DNA of 64,000 nucleotides, taken from assembly GCF_001632805.1 (NCBI RefSeq), contig NZ_CP007220.1, forward strand, positions 248,001 through 312,000, given 5' to 3'. Shown here in pieces: positions 55,364-63,781 of this stretch. Origin of the DNA: Mycobacteroides chelonae CCUG 47445. Lineage in GTDB: Bacteria; Actinomycetota; Actinomycetes; Mycobacteriales; Mycobacteriaceae. The number at the start of each line of letters is the position of its first letter. Position 1 is the first letter of the stretch. A model generated the notes under the pieces. The model did not search any database. It saw only the letters and a list, made by a program, of their open reading frames with translations, and had not been told where the DNA came from. The position numbers and the translations under genes are program-made.

Positions 55364-56334
55364 GGTCCCTCTAACTGTTGTGCGACGGCCAGCGGATCGG
55401 TGGCCGATTCATGCAAGGCCTGCCCTGCGCGGGTGCGCAGTGAATCGCGTTGAGAAGCAGACAAATAGTCCACGGGCGAACGTCCGTCGACGCGGGCGAG
55501 AGCCAACGCGGGTAGGAGGCGCGCGGTCCGGGCGGCCACCGCATCCGGTGGCTCCCAGGACACGCCCGCCAAGTACGCGGTGCAGAGTCGGCGGCTCGTC
55601 TCCCACAACAGTTCGCGGTACTCGGGTTTCCATATCCGCTTGAGCAGAAGGTGATTAAGGCAGAACGCGAGATCGAAGGCGGGGTCTCCGTACCAGGCGC
55701 ATTCGGCATCGGTCAGCACCGGTCCGTCCGCGGTGACGATCACGTTCTTCGGACTCACATCCCCGTGCACCAATGCGATGTGCGTGCCAGCGAGGTCATC
55801 GGCCAGTTGGGACAAGGCGTCGGCGTGTTCCGGGAGGTGCTCTGCCGGATAGCGCAGATACGGTTCGATTCGCAATGCCTCGAACAACTCATTGGATGCG
55901 AATTCGCGTGCCGCCGTGTCATCCCCGGCCGTATGCGCATGCACGGCAACCAGGTGTGCGCCGAGTTCCCCGCCCACCTCCGGATCGATGCGCCCGTTCG
56001 CCAGATCTTCGCGCCAGGACGGAATGGGCCCCAGATCGGTCATCGCGAACGCGTGCAGATTGTCAACGGCCATAACAACCCGAGGCGTGAAAGACGGAAC
56101 GATCGCCGCCGCACGCATGAGATAGCGTGCCTCAAAGGTGTTGCGCTCCAAGGGAGCTACCCAGTGTGCCTGCACGCGAAGCCGCTCGATGGCCCGCTTG
56201 ACCACCACCGATTCGCCCGAACTCAGCCGAACACGCCACACGTCGGAGGACACCCCTCCGGTCAACGGTTGTGCCTCCACCGGCACGAGTTCGGCGTGGG
56301 AGAGAAGTTCGACCACCCAATCAGGTGGTGCCAT
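55360..56334 (-). CDS. APH-family small-molecule kinase
   Basis: A 324-residue aminoglycoside-phosphotransferase-fold kinase. SGESVVVKRA carries the ATP-binding lysine, VHGDVSPKNVIVT is the catalytic Brenner loop (Asp and Asn), and LTDAECAWYGDPAFDLA the metal-binding Asp. The family also covers choline, homoserine and sugar kinases. Being joined to an enolase-like gene argues for a metabolic rather than a resistance role. ATG at 56334 lies 14 bases inside the TetR gene. Confidence 0.82.
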   Translation of the reverse strand: MAPPDWVVELLSHAELVPVEAQPLTGGVSSDVWRVRLSSGESVVVKRAIERLRVQAHWVAPLERNTFEARYLMRAAAIVPSFTPRVVMAVDNLHAFAMTDLGPIPSWREDLANGRIDPEVGGELGAHLVAVHAHTAGDDTAAREFASNELFEALRIEPYLRYPAEHLPEHADALSQLADDLAGTHIALVHGDVSPKNVIVTADGPVLTDAECAWYGDPAFDLAFCLNHLLLKRIWKPEYRELLWETSRRLCTAYLAGVSWEPPDAVAARTARLLPALALARVDGRSPVDYLSASQRDSLRTRAGQALHESATDPLAVAQQLEGP

Positions 56335-56986
56335 GTGCACCTTCGGATTTCCACCACAGCGCGTTGAACCAGATGCGAGCGAGCGTGTCGATGGCCTCCT
56401 CGTCGGTGACCGAGCCGCGTCCGCTCTCCCCACCCTCGACCAGCCAGACATAACAGAAGTAGTCCATCATCGCCCCGATCGCCGACGCGGTGATATCAGG
56501 ATCCATCCCGGGGGAGTACTCGTGTTTCTGTAGTCGCCGAATGTTGTTGGCGATCATCGTGCGTGCCGGGGCGCGCAGATCTCGCCAGTACTCGACGAAT
56601 GTCGGGTCTATCTGTGCGGCCTGGAATACCCCGGAGAGTACGGGGGCATGGTCTCGATAGGTGGTCCAGTACACGGTGACGATGTCCCGGATCACGTCAT
56701 ACGGCGCGCGATCGCCCGTCTCGACGGTGTCACCGCGGGTGTAGGCCTCATCGCGGAACTCATCGACCATGGTGCGGAGTAGCTCGGCCTTGTCGGTGAA
56801 GTAGTTGTAGAAAACGCCGACGGATTTCCCGGCCTCGGTGGTGATGTCGACGACACGAGCCTCGGAGTACCCGACCCGGGAGATGACCTCACGCGCCGCA
56901 TCCATCAGGGCACGGCGCGTGCTGCGGCCACGTTGTGTCGAGGGCTGCTCGGCAGCCACGGGCCGGATCGCTGAATCGCTAGACAT
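56321..56986 (-). CDS. TetR-family regulator
   Basis: A 221-residue TetR protein. Helix-turn-helix: AAREVISRVGYSEARVVDITTEAGKSVGVFYNYFTDKAEL (in segments), followed by an all-helical ligand domain. It heads a minus-strand operon with the kinase and enolase-like genes and is divergent from the flavoenzyme gene. A perfect palindrome lies between them. ATG at 56986 chosen; GTG codons at 56989 and 56992 are alternatives. Confidence 0.85.
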   Translation of the reverse strand: MSSDSAIRPVAAEQPSTQRGRSTRRALMDAAREVISRVGYSEARVVDITTEAGKSVGVFYNYFTDKAELLRTMVDEFRDEAYTRGDTVETGDRAPYDVIRDIVTVYWTTYRDHAPVLSGVFQAAQIDPTFVEYWRDLRAPARTMIANNIRRLQKHEYSPGMDPDITASAIGAMMDYFCYVWLVEGGESGRGSVTDEEAIDTLARIWFNALWWKSEGAHGTT

Positions 56987-57012
56987 CACCACCCGCCAAG
57001 GCTACATTAAAC

Positions 57013-57028
57013 CTGAATCGAGATTCAG
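57013..57028. promoter_or_regulatory. TetR operator candidate CTGAATC-GA-GATTCAG
   Basis: A perfect 7-bp inverted repeat with a 2-base centre lies in the 96-bp gap between the TetR gene and the divergent flavoenzyme gene. It is 27 bases from the TetR start and 55 bases from the other. Size and place suit a TetR dimer controlling both directions. Confidence 0.6.
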
Positions 57029-57082
57029 TTTCAGTCCGATCGCGTGTCATTCCCTAATGATTGCGCAGGTTGCGAGGTTTTG

Positions 57083-58276
57083 ATGACGAGTTCGACAGCA
57101 GTGCAGGCCGATGCCGTTCAGCGAGCGCGTGACCTCGCACCCGCCATCGCCGCACGGGCGCTCGAGGCGGAGCGCCTGCGCCGGATGCCCGACGAGACCA
57201 TTGCCGAACTGTCCCAGTCGGGTCTGTTCAGCCTGATGGCGCCGCGCCGCTACGGGGGCGACGAGGCCAGCCTGGAAACCTTGGTCAGCGCGGTCATCGA
57301 GGTGGGCAAGGTCTGTGGATCGACCGCCTGGACCTTCTGTATCTACGGAATCCACAACTGGCTCGCCGGGTTGTTCCCCGAGGAGCTGCAGGACGAGATG
57401 TTCGGCTCGGTCTCGCCGGGATCTCCCTTGCTGTTTCCGGGCAGCTGGTCGCCATCGGGTATCGCCACTCCCGTTGAGGGCGGCTACAAGATAAGTGGGC
57501 GTTGGCAATTCGGCAGTGGTGTCTGGCACTCGTCGTGGGCATCGGTTGCCGCGGTGGTGCAGCATGATGAGCCGCCGAAGTATCCGGATCTGCGCACCTT
57601 CATGATTCCCAGGAACGACCTCGAGGTCATCGACACCTGGTACACCTCCGGTCTGCGGGGTACCGGGAGCATGGACATCGCCGTCAATGACGTTTTCGTC
57701 CCCGAGCATCGGGTGCAGGAGTTCGGTCCGCTGGCGCGCGGGCAGTCACCGTCGGCGGAACTACACGGGTCGGCCATCTATCGGATACCCCTGTTCTGCG
57801 CCCTTTCCAATGTCGCGGCCGCGCCGGCGGTAGGGATGGCGCTGGGGACGGTGGAGCTGTTCACCCAGAAGATCAAGACCCGGGTGATGCGGTACTCGAT
57901 GCAGGAGCAGTCCAAGCTGGCCACCGCGCACCGGCGCATGGGACATGTTGCCGCGCAGGCCGAGTCGGCACGTACCCTGCTGTTGCAGACGGTGCGTGAT
58001 GTGGAGGACAAGCTGCGCTCCGGCGAGGGGCTAGCAACCGAGGATCGGGTGGCGGTGCGCCGCAACTGTGCCTATGTCGTGGAAGTCTGCAAACAGGCCA
58101 TCGCCGAGGCAGTCGAGGCATGCGGCGCCTCCGCGCAATACGAGGACTCGCCGTTGCAGCGCCATCTACGCGATGTGAACACCTTGTCCACACACGTTGT
58201 CTACGACACGGATTCGGCCTACGAACTGTTCGGCCGGGTGGAATTGGGGCTGCCGCCGGGATCCGTCGCGTTCTGA
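57083..58276 (+). CDS. Acyl-CoA dehydrogenase-fold flavin monooxygenase (HsaA/HpaH-like)
   Basis: A 397-residue flavoprotein of the group D monooxygenase type (acyl-CoA dehydrogenase fold). FSLMAPRRYGGDEAS and CGSTAWTFCIYGIHNWL replace the dehydrogenase equivalents. GRWQFGSGVWHSSWA and GLRGTGSMDIAVNDVFVPEHR are typical of the oxygenase branch. The usual catalytic Glu of acyl-CoA dehydrogenases is not evident. It would need reduced flavin from a partner reductase not seen here. Start ATG at 57083. It is divergent from TetR and followed by a crotonase gene, so the two form a small catabolic unit. Confidence 0.78.
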   Translation: MTSSTAVQADAVQRARDLAPAIAARALEAERLRRMPDETIAELSQSGLFSLMAPRRYGGDEASLETLVSAVIEVGKVCGSTAWTFCIYGIHNWLAGLFPEELQDEMFGSVSPGSPLLFPGSWSPSGIATPVEGGYKISGRWQFGSGVWHSSWASVAAVVQHDEPPKYPDLRTFMIPRNDLEVIDTWYTSGLRGTGSMDIAVNDVFVPEHRVQEFGPLARGQSPSAELHGSAIYRIPLFCALSNVAAAPAVGMALGTVELFTQKIKTRVMRYSMQEQSKLATAHRRMGHVAAQAESARTLLLQTVRDVEDKLRSGEGLATEDRVAVRRNCAYVVEVCKQAIAEAVEACGASAQYEDSPLQRHLRDVNTLSTHVVYDTDSAYELFGRVELGLPPGSVAF

Positions 58277-58289
58277 TGAGCACTGGCTC

Positions 58290-59111
58290 GTGAATACCGA
58301 GACGCCCGAGCTCAACGGGTTGCGGTGTACGCGCGACGATCGTGTCCTGACTGTCCTGGTCGATCACGGTCCGCTCAATCTGCTGGACGGGCCACTCATG
58401 TCAAGCTTGTCACGGCTGGCTCGTTGGCTCGCCGATCGGGACGACGTGACGGTGGTGCTGTTCGGTAGCGCCAATCCCGACTTCTTCATCGCCCACCTGA
58501 ATGTCGAAATCCTGCAGACGGATTCGGCGCGTACTGCGGAGTCCGTCGAATCCTTCCAGCGGTTGGTCGGCAGGTTTCGCGCGCTGCGCCAGGCCACCAT
58601 CGCACTTGTTGAGGGCCGGGTTGCCGGCGGAGGAAGCGAGTTTCTCCTCAACCTGGACATGCGTTTCGCCGTCCGTGGCCGCGCCGTCTTCAATCAGGTG
58701 GAGACGGGTCTGGGCATCGTGCCGGCGGGTTCGGGCCCCCAGCACCTGGTCCAGGGCATGGGGCGGGCACGCGCGCTCGAGGTGATTTTGGGTCATGAGG
58801 ATTTCGATGCTGACCTGGCGGAGCGATACGGCTGGGTCAACCGTGCCCTGGACCCCGATGAGGGGTGGCGGTTCGTGAATCGGCTCGCCCGGCGTATCGC
58901 CGTCAATCCGCTCGAACTGATCGCCGGTGCCAAGAGCACGGTCGATGCGCTGGTCACCGACCTGGAGCCGGGGTTGGCCGCCGAGCGGGCAGCCATCGTT
59001 GCCGCGTTCGCTGACGTGCACAGCACCCAGAGAATCGCGCGCTTTCTGCAACGGGGAGGCCAGACGGTGGACGGCGAACGTCGCCTCGGCGATCTCGTGG
59101 GCGACCCTTAG
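58290..59111 (+). CDS. Enoyl-CoA hydratase/isomerase (crotonase) family protein
   Basis: A 273-residue crotonase-fold protein. It has LNLLDGPLMSSL, an FFIAHLNVE stretch in place of the usual A-G-x-D oxyanion segment, LVEGRVAGGGSEFLLNLDMRFA, and an FNQVETGLGIVPAGSG loop with the family's Glu-Gly-Pro-Gly pattern. The G-G-G-S-E motif supplies the second oxyanion NH. GTG start 13 bases after the flavoenzyme stop. The substrate is unknown; hydrolase or isomerase chemistry is also possible. Confidence 0.82.
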   Translation: MNTETPELNGLRCTRDDRVLTVLVDHGPLNLLDGPLMSSLSRLARWLADRDDVTVVLFGSANPDFFIAHLNVEILQTDSARTAESVESFQRLVGRFRALRQATIALVEGRVAGGGSEFLLNLDMRFAVRGRAVFNQVETGLGIVPAGSGPQHLVQGMGRARALEVILGHEDFDADLAERYGWVNRALDPDEGWRFVNRLARRIAVNPLELIAGAKSTVDALVTDLEPGLAAERAAIVAAFADVHSTQRIARFLQRGGQTVDGERRLGDLVGDP

Positions 59112-59160
59112 ACTGCGACTACAACCAGTAGTAGAACCAAGTCGTAGCGAGGGAGAACTC

Positions 59161-59604
59161 ATGGGTCAGGTCAGTGCGTCCAGTTCGGTGTTGATCAACG
59201 CGACGCCCGAGGCAGTGCTCGCCGCTGTTGCCGACTACCAGAATGTGCGCCCGCAGATCCTGTCCAGTCACTACCGCGACTACCAGGTGCTCGAGGGCGG
59301 TCAGGGTGAAGGCACCGTCGCGTCCTGGAAGCTTCAGGCCACCGAGTCGCGCGTGCGGGATATCAAGTCCAGCGTGAGTGTCGCCGGGCACACCGTCATC
59401 GAGAAGGATGCCAACTCCACGCTGGTGACCAGCTGGACCGTCGCACCTGCGGGAACCGGATCGACGGTCACCACCAAGACGGCGTGGACGGGCGGCGGCG
59501 GTATCAAGGGATTCTTCGAGAAGACCTTTGCGCCCCTGGGCCTCAAGAAGATTCAGGCCGAGGTGCTGGACAACCTGAAGAAGGTTGTGGAAGCCAAGTC
59601 GTAA
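59161..59604 (+). CDS. SRPBCC-family protein (Rv3718c type)
   Basis: A 147-residue START-like protein: VSASSSVLINATPEAVLAAVADYQNVRP, central TVASWKLQ and a C-terminal helix FAPLGLKKIQAEVLDNLKKVV. It is conserved beside the cell-wall amidase in mycobacteria. A GGGAG site seven bases before the ATG fixes the start. The upstream 49 bases hold a possible own promoter. Ligand unknown. Confidence 0.8.
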   Translation: MGQVSASSSVLINATPEAVLAAVADYQNVRPQILSSHYRDYQVLEGGQGEGTVASWKLQATESRVRDIKSSVSVAGHTVIEKDANSTLVTSWTVAPAGTGSTVTTKTAWTGGGGIKGFFEKTFAPLGLKKIQAEVLDNLKKVVEAKS

Positions 59605-59616
59605 CGGCCGGGCGGC

Positions 59617-60435
59617 TTAACCGCCGGGCGCAGGCGCCGCAGCCGGGTCTACCCCCGGCGCCGGTGCGGTGCCGCTGAGATAGGCCACGATGCCCTGAAC
59701 GACGGCCTGCGCGTATTTGGCGCGGCCCTCCGGGCTGGTCATCATCGCCGAGTCCTGGGCGTTCTTCATATTGCCGAGCTCGACGAGAACCTTCGGGTGC
59801 TGGGCAAGGTTGAGGCCCGCCAGGTCGGAGCGGCCATAGAGCCCGCCGGTGCCGATGTAGGTCGCCGGTGTCAGGCCGGCGGCTTGCAGGCTGTCGCGCA
59901 TGGTCTTGGCGAAGCGCAGCGTCGGCTCACCCTGCACCGCGTTTACCGGCGGGTTCGAGTAGTTGACATGGAAGCCGTGACCGCCGGCCGGACCGCCGTC
60001 GGCGTGGATACTCACGACGGCATCGGGGTTGAAGCTGTTCTCGATCTCCGCGCGTTTGTCGATGCACGGACCGAGTTTGTCGTCGTCGCCACGGGTCATC
60101 GCGGTGCGCACGCCGAGTTGGGTCAGCTGCTGACGGATGAGCAACACGGTGTTCCACGCGAAGGTGTGCTCCGGGTACCCGCCATCGCTCACGGTGCCGC
60201 TGGTCTGACAGCTCTTCGTGCCGCCCCGACCGTCGGGCACCTGGTTGTTGATCGAGCCGTCATTGGCCCCGTTGTGCCCGGGGTCCAGCACGACGATGCG
60301 TCCGGCGATGCCGGGTGCGGCCGCGGCGGTGGGGGCCGCCGGCGTGAGGATCGGCAGCACCGTGACCGATGCCGCCGTCAACAGGGCCGTTCCCGCCAGG
60401 CCCATGGCCCGACGGAGCGGCACGGCACGCGACAT
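59617..60435 (-). CDS. ami1: Secreted N-acetylmuramoyl-L-alanine amidase
   Basis: A 272-residue zinc amidase that cleaves the bond between peptide and MurNAc in peptidoglycan (M. tuberculosis Rv3717 equivalent). A signal peptide runs to about residue 35 (AAAAPG). Zinc ligands are His in LDPGHNG, Glu in YPEHTF and His in SIHADGG, and the catalytic Glu is in LVELGNMKN. The disulfide Cys in KSCQ and GPCID are conserved. It has no wall-binding domain and ends in a Pro-Ala tail. ATG at 60435 chosen; a GTG at 60453 is an alternative. Confidence 0.92.
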   Translation of the reverse strand: MSRAVPLRRAMGLAGTALLTAASVTVLPILTPAAPTAAAAPGIAGRIVVLDPGHNGANDGSINNQVPDGRGGTKSCQTSGTVSDGGYPEHTFAWNTVLLIRQQLTQLGVRTAMTRGDDDKLGPCIDKRAEIENSFNPDAVVSIHADGGPAGGHGFHVNYSNPPVNAVQGEPTLRFAKTMRDSLQAAGLTPATYIGTGGLYGRSDLAGLNLAQHPKVLVELGNMKNAQDSAMMTSPEGRAKYAQAVVQGIVAYLSGTAPAPGVDPAAAPAPGG

Positions 60436-60565
60436 CTGGTGTCCGAAACTCACTCGCACCTGGCCACGGTAGCCCGGACGGCGGCTACCCTTGTTGACGA
60501 CCCGCCGAGGCCCGGCGAGCGTGACCAAGTTGATACCCGGTCGTTTGAGGCGAGAAGGAGATTTC

Positions 60566-60910
60566 ATGCAACCCGGAGGCGCCCCGGATATGTCAGCCCT
60601 GCTCGCGCAGGCACAGCAGATGCAGCAGCAGCTGATGGCCGCTCAGGCGCAGATCGCGGCGGCCGAGGTCACCGGTGAGTCCGGTGGTGGCCTGGTGCGG
60701 ATTACCGGCAAGGGCAGTGGCGAAGTGATCAACGTGCAGATCGACCCGAAGATCGTCGATCCCGAAGATGTCGAGACACTGCAGGACCTGATTATCGGTG
60801 CGTTGGCCGATCTGACCTCGAAGACACAGGAACTGGCAAGCCAGCGGCTGGGCCCGCTTGCCGGTGGCCTCGGCGATCTTGGTGGAGGGCTGGGATTGCC
60901 CGGTGTTTGA
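60566..60910 (+). CDS. ybaB: YbaB/EbfC nucleoid-associated protein
   Basis: A 114-residue YbaB/EbfC protein: [19 protein letters not shown] helix, the central [20 protein letters not shown] sheet, and a glycine-rich C-terminal tail. It binds DNA as a dimer and is conserved directly upstream of recR. AAGGAG lies six bases before the ATG. The last 8 bases overlap recR. Confidence 0.92.
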   Translation: MQPGGAPDMSALLAQAQQMQQQLMAAQAQIAAAEVTGESGGGLVRITGKGSGEVINVQIDPKIVDPEDVETLQDLIIGALADLTSKTQELASQRLGPLAGGLGDLGGGLGLPGV

Positions 60911-61511
60911 GGGCCCGGTCCAGGACCTCATTGACGAGCTGGGCAAACTGCCCGGGGTTGGACCCAAGAGCGCACAGCGCATCGCCTTCCATCTTCTGGG
61001 CGTCGAGGCTCCCGATATCGATCGGCTGACCGCAGCCTTGACGCGGGTGCGCGATGGCGTTCAGTTCTGCGAGGTCTGCGGGAACGTCTCCGATAAGGAG
61101 CGCTGCCGGATCTGCTCGGACCCACGACGCGATCTCGCATTGGTCTGCGTTGTCGAGGAACCCAAGGATGTGCAGGCGGTCGAGCGCACCCGAGAGTTCC
61201 GCGGTCGCTATCACGTGCTCGGTGGCGCACTGGATCCGCTTTCGGGTGTCGGTCCTGACCAGCTGCGGATTCGGGAGCTGTTGACGCGCATTGGAACCGA
61301 CGAGGACGGCGTCTCCATTTCCGAGGTCATCATCGCCACCGACCCGAACACCGAAGGTGAGGCGACGGCCACCTACCTGGTCCGAATGCTGCGCGATTTC
61401 CCCGGACTGACCGTCACCCGTTTGGCGTCCGGCCTGCCGATGGGCGGGGACCTGGAGTTCGCGGACGAGCTGACCCTCGGACGCGCCCTCTCCGGCCGCC
61501 GCCCCCTCTGA
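60903..61511 (+). CDS. recR: Recombination mediator protein RecR
   Basis: A 202-residue RecR. It has the helix-hairpin-helix [20 protein letters not shown], a zinc finger with CEVCGN and CRICSD, and the Toprim domain from [12 protein letters not shown] to [16 protein letters not shown]. It loads RecA onto gaps with RecF/RecO. GTG at 60903 starts [10 protein letters not shown]; a longer frame upstream runs inside ybaB and is rejected. Confidence 0.94.
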   Translation: MFEGPVQDLIDELGKLPGVGPKSAQRIAFHLLGVEAPDIDRLTAALTRVRDGVQFCEVCGNVSDKERCRICSDPRRDLALVCVVEEPKDVQAVERTREFRGRYHVLGGALDPLSGVGPDQLRIRELLTRIGTDEDGVSISEVIIATDPNTEGEATATYLVRMLRDFPGLTVTRLASGLPMGGDLEFADELTLGRALSGRRPL

Positions 61512-61527
61512 ATTTCCCTGCTTACCT

Positions 61528-62229
61528 TCAGGGGACGATGAGGAATTGTGCTTGACCGGGGTTGCCTTGTGCTCCCGACACCGTCACCGACGTTCCCGGA
61601 TCGCCGGGTGCGCCCGGGTTCGGTTGAGGCCCCGGCCCGCTGCAGTCCGATGAGGACGAAAACACACCGGTGGTCGCGCCGTTAGCGCCCACCGATCCGC
61701 CCGGACCGTTACCGCCGCCGATCCCGCCGTTGCCACCAGTGCCCGCCGACACGTCCATCGGATGCGTGCCCAAGGACAGGTCGTGTTGGCATTTGACGAG
61801 AATGACGCCGCCGTTGCCGCCGGGACCGGCGAAGTTTCCGTCTCCGCCGCGACCCCCGGTACCGCCATTGCCGCCCGTTCTACCGAACTCGCAGTCGTCT
61901 CCATCGCCGCCTTTGCCTCCGGTGCCACCGGTTCCGCCGACTCCACCCTGCCCGCCGTTCCCGCCGCGGCCACCCTTGGCTTGAAGCGAGACTCCGTCCA
62001 TGAAGGTCTCTACCTCAAAGTCGATGACGCCGCCGTGACCGCCCGGACCACCAGGACCGCCGGCTCCACCGTTGCCTCCGGTTCCTCCGGTCCCGCCCCG
62101 GGTGGCGCAGTCGTCGTCGATCCAATTGCAGTTCGCCATGGTCCCCGCCGCGCCGGTGGGACCTTGGGTGCCCGGTGCACCCGTCGCTCCGGCGTCGCCG
62201 TTCGGACCATTGCTGATGATGTTCGCCAT
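61528..62229 (-). CDS. Glycine-rich repeat protein (collagen-like/PGRS-like)
   Basis: A 233-residue protein that is about half glycine. The N-terminal segment has collagen-like G-x-x turns (GDAGATGAPGTQGPTG), then long GGTGG/GGNGG runs interrupted by two short hydrophobic strands (GVIDFEVETF and GVILVKCQHDL). It ends with a non-repetitive QGNPGQAQFLIVP. The runs resemble PE_PGRS glycine domains but there is no PE domain and no clear signal peptide. It follows the next gene by 32 bases and is probably co-transcribed. Function unknown. Confidence 0.7.
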   Translation of the reverse strand: MANIISNGPNGDAGATGAPGTQGPTGAAGTMANCNWIDDDCATRGGTGGTGGNGGAGGPGGPGGHGGVIDFEVETFMDGVSLQAKGGRGGNGGQGGVGGTGGTGGKGGDGDDCEFGRTGGNGGTGGRGGDGNFAGPGGNGGVILVKCQHDLSLGTHPMDVSAGTGGNGGIGGGNGPGGSVGANGATTGVFSSSSDCSGPGPQPNPGAPGDPGTSVTVSGAQGNPGQAQFLIVP

Positions 62230-62261
62230 GGTGCTTACTCCTTCTTATGCCAGATCGCCGT

Positions 62262-62936
62262 TTATGCCAGGTTGCCGCGGACGGATGTCGCGCGAATCTT
62301 GATGTAACTGGAGGTGATAACGAGTCGCCCCCCGGTATGAATGCGGATGTCGTTGGCCCACAAACTCTTCGCTTTCGACCCCAGGGTCAACGTGGCGTTC
62401 CTGCCGATCTCGATATCTTTGAACAGCACGAGAACCAGGGGTATTCGGGTGACATGTGCGGCATACCGCTGGGTGAACGAATGGGTGATCTTCACTTCGA
62501 GGCTGTCGGCCTCCAGTGGTACTCCTAGTGCATCACTCACTGCGCGTGAAAGATTCGTGTGCATGGCCGGGCGTATCTCGCGGTAGAGCCGGCTGAGCCG
62601 CCCCGGGTAACCGACTCGCCGCTCGCTCTTGCTCGCGCATGGCGTGCAGCACGAATCCTCTGCGTCGGGGTGTTCGGCGATACTTTCGGCCATGCGGCGG
62701 GCGATCTCACGCACTGCGAGGTCGTCCTCCGCTATGGCTTGGCGTGCAACGCGTTCCTCCAAACGCTCGGGGACCAGGCGCAGGGTCTGAAGATCGTCGA
62801 ATCCGGCGATGTCCAGGCGATGTGTCACCTCCGCCCATTCGCGATCGCTGGGATCAACGATCACCGACTTCTCTTCTGGCACAGACAGACTGCGCCGCTC
62901 GGCCTTTAAGAACCGCGCTACAGAATCACTGGTCAC
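62262..62936 (-). CDS. Hypothetical protein partnered with the glycine-rich protein
   Basis: 224 residues with no family I recognise. The first 90 residues are helical and charged (LEERVARQAIAEDDLAVREIARRMAES). A Cys pair SCCTPC is central. The last 70 residues look like short parallel strands (FKDIEIGRNATLTLGSKAK, then GRLVITSSYIKIRA), as in beta-helix or solenoid folds. No signal peptide is visible. It lies upstream of the glycine-rich gene, which contains similar short strand units. Possibly a structural or surface pair. Confidence 0.6.
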   Translation of the reverse strand: MTSDSVARFLKAERRSLSVPEEKSVIVDPSDREWAEVTHRLDIAGFDDLQTLRLVPERLEERVARQAIAEDDLAVREIARRMAESIAEHPDAEDSCCTPCASKSERRVGYPGRLSRLYREIRPAMHTNLSRAVSDALGVPLEADSLEVKITHSFTQRYAAHVTRIPLVLVLFKDIEIGRNATLTLGSKAKSLWANDIRIHTGGRLVITSSYIKIRATSVRGNLA

Positions 62937-63067
62937 AATCGCTCCTTTGGGCGTTCGGCATGGAACTTGAATGCCAACGGAACGTATTGCGCGTACGGCC
63001 GGGCCTGCGTGAGTAATCGACTACTCGAATTCGGTACCGGCGCGGCCCATCAGGGGGCAGAGGAAGG

Positions 63068-63781
63068 CTAGCGGGCGGACACGCGCTCTCGGCGCAGCCG
63101 CGCCACCTCGTCCAGGTCCAGCGGGGTCAGTTGCGGCACATTCATGGCGCGGGCAAGTAACAGGTCGGCGAGCTCGGGATTGCGTGCCAGGCACGGGCCG
63201 TGCATGTAGGTAGCGATCACGCTGCCCTGTACGACACCGTCGGTACCGTCACCGGCGCGATTCCCGGCGCCTCGGCCGACCTTGGACAACGGGGCCGCTG
63301 CGGGCCCCAAAACTGTTCCACCGCGGTGGTTCTCGAACCCGGTCAGGGTGTCCTCGAGCTCGTCCATGATGGGCACGCCGGCCAATTCGCCGATGGTGCG
63401 CTTGTCCTGCGGGCTGGTGGTGACATCGAGCAGGCCGACGCCTTCGACGCGCTCCCCGGATGACGTTTCGTACCAATGCCCGAGCACCTGGATGGCCGCG
63501 CAGATCGCCAGCACCGGTGCACCGCGTTCGGCGGCGCGCTGCAGTCCCGGATGCGCGATGAGATGGCGGGTGGCAAGCCGTTGTGCGTAGTCTTCGGCCC
63601 CGCCCAGCGTGTACACGTCCAGGGAGTCGGGGACGGGATCGGCCAGGGTGATCTCCACGATCTCGGCGTCGATTCCGCGCATCCGCAGCCGTTGCCGCAG
63701 CACCACGGCATTTCCCGAATCGCCGTAGGTACCCATGACGTCGGGGAGTACCAGGCCGACTCGAACGGTGGATTCGCTCAT
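63068..63781 (-). CDS. gatD: Lipid II glutamine amidotransferase subunit GatD
   Basis: A 237-residue class I glutaminase (CobB/CobQ-like) that feeds ammonia to MurT to amidate D-Glu in lipid II. LPDVMGTYGDSGN opens it, the nucleophile is in LAICAAIQVLG, and the His is in YMHGPCLARNPELAD. Matches M. tuberculosis Rv3713 (cobQ2). Its ATG overlaps the murT stop by 4 bp. Confidence 0.92.
   Translation of the reverse strand: MSESTVRVGLVLPDVMGTYGDSGNAVVLRQRLRMRGIDAEIVEITLADPVPDSLDVYTLGGAEDYAQRLATRHLIAHPGLQRAAERGAPVLAICAAIQVLGHWYETSSGERVEGVGLLDVTTSPQDKRTIGELAGVPIMDELEDTLTGFENHRGGTVLGPAAAPLSKVGRGAGNRAGDGTDGVVQGSVIATYMHGPCLARNPELADLLLARAMNVPQLTPLDLDEVARLRRERVSAR

Noticed and set aside
55360..56334. 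Aminoglycoside resistance gene
   Set aside because: Only the kinase fold is shared; co-translation with an enolase-like gene points to metabolism.
59605..59630. Terminator between the SRPBCC gene and the amidase gene
   Set aside because: Only a 5-bp GGCGG/CCGCC stem is present, too weak to call.
61528..62229. PE_PGRS protein or CRISPR-like repeat
   Set aside because: There is no PE domain, and the repeats are short glycine codons rather than spaced identical repeats.
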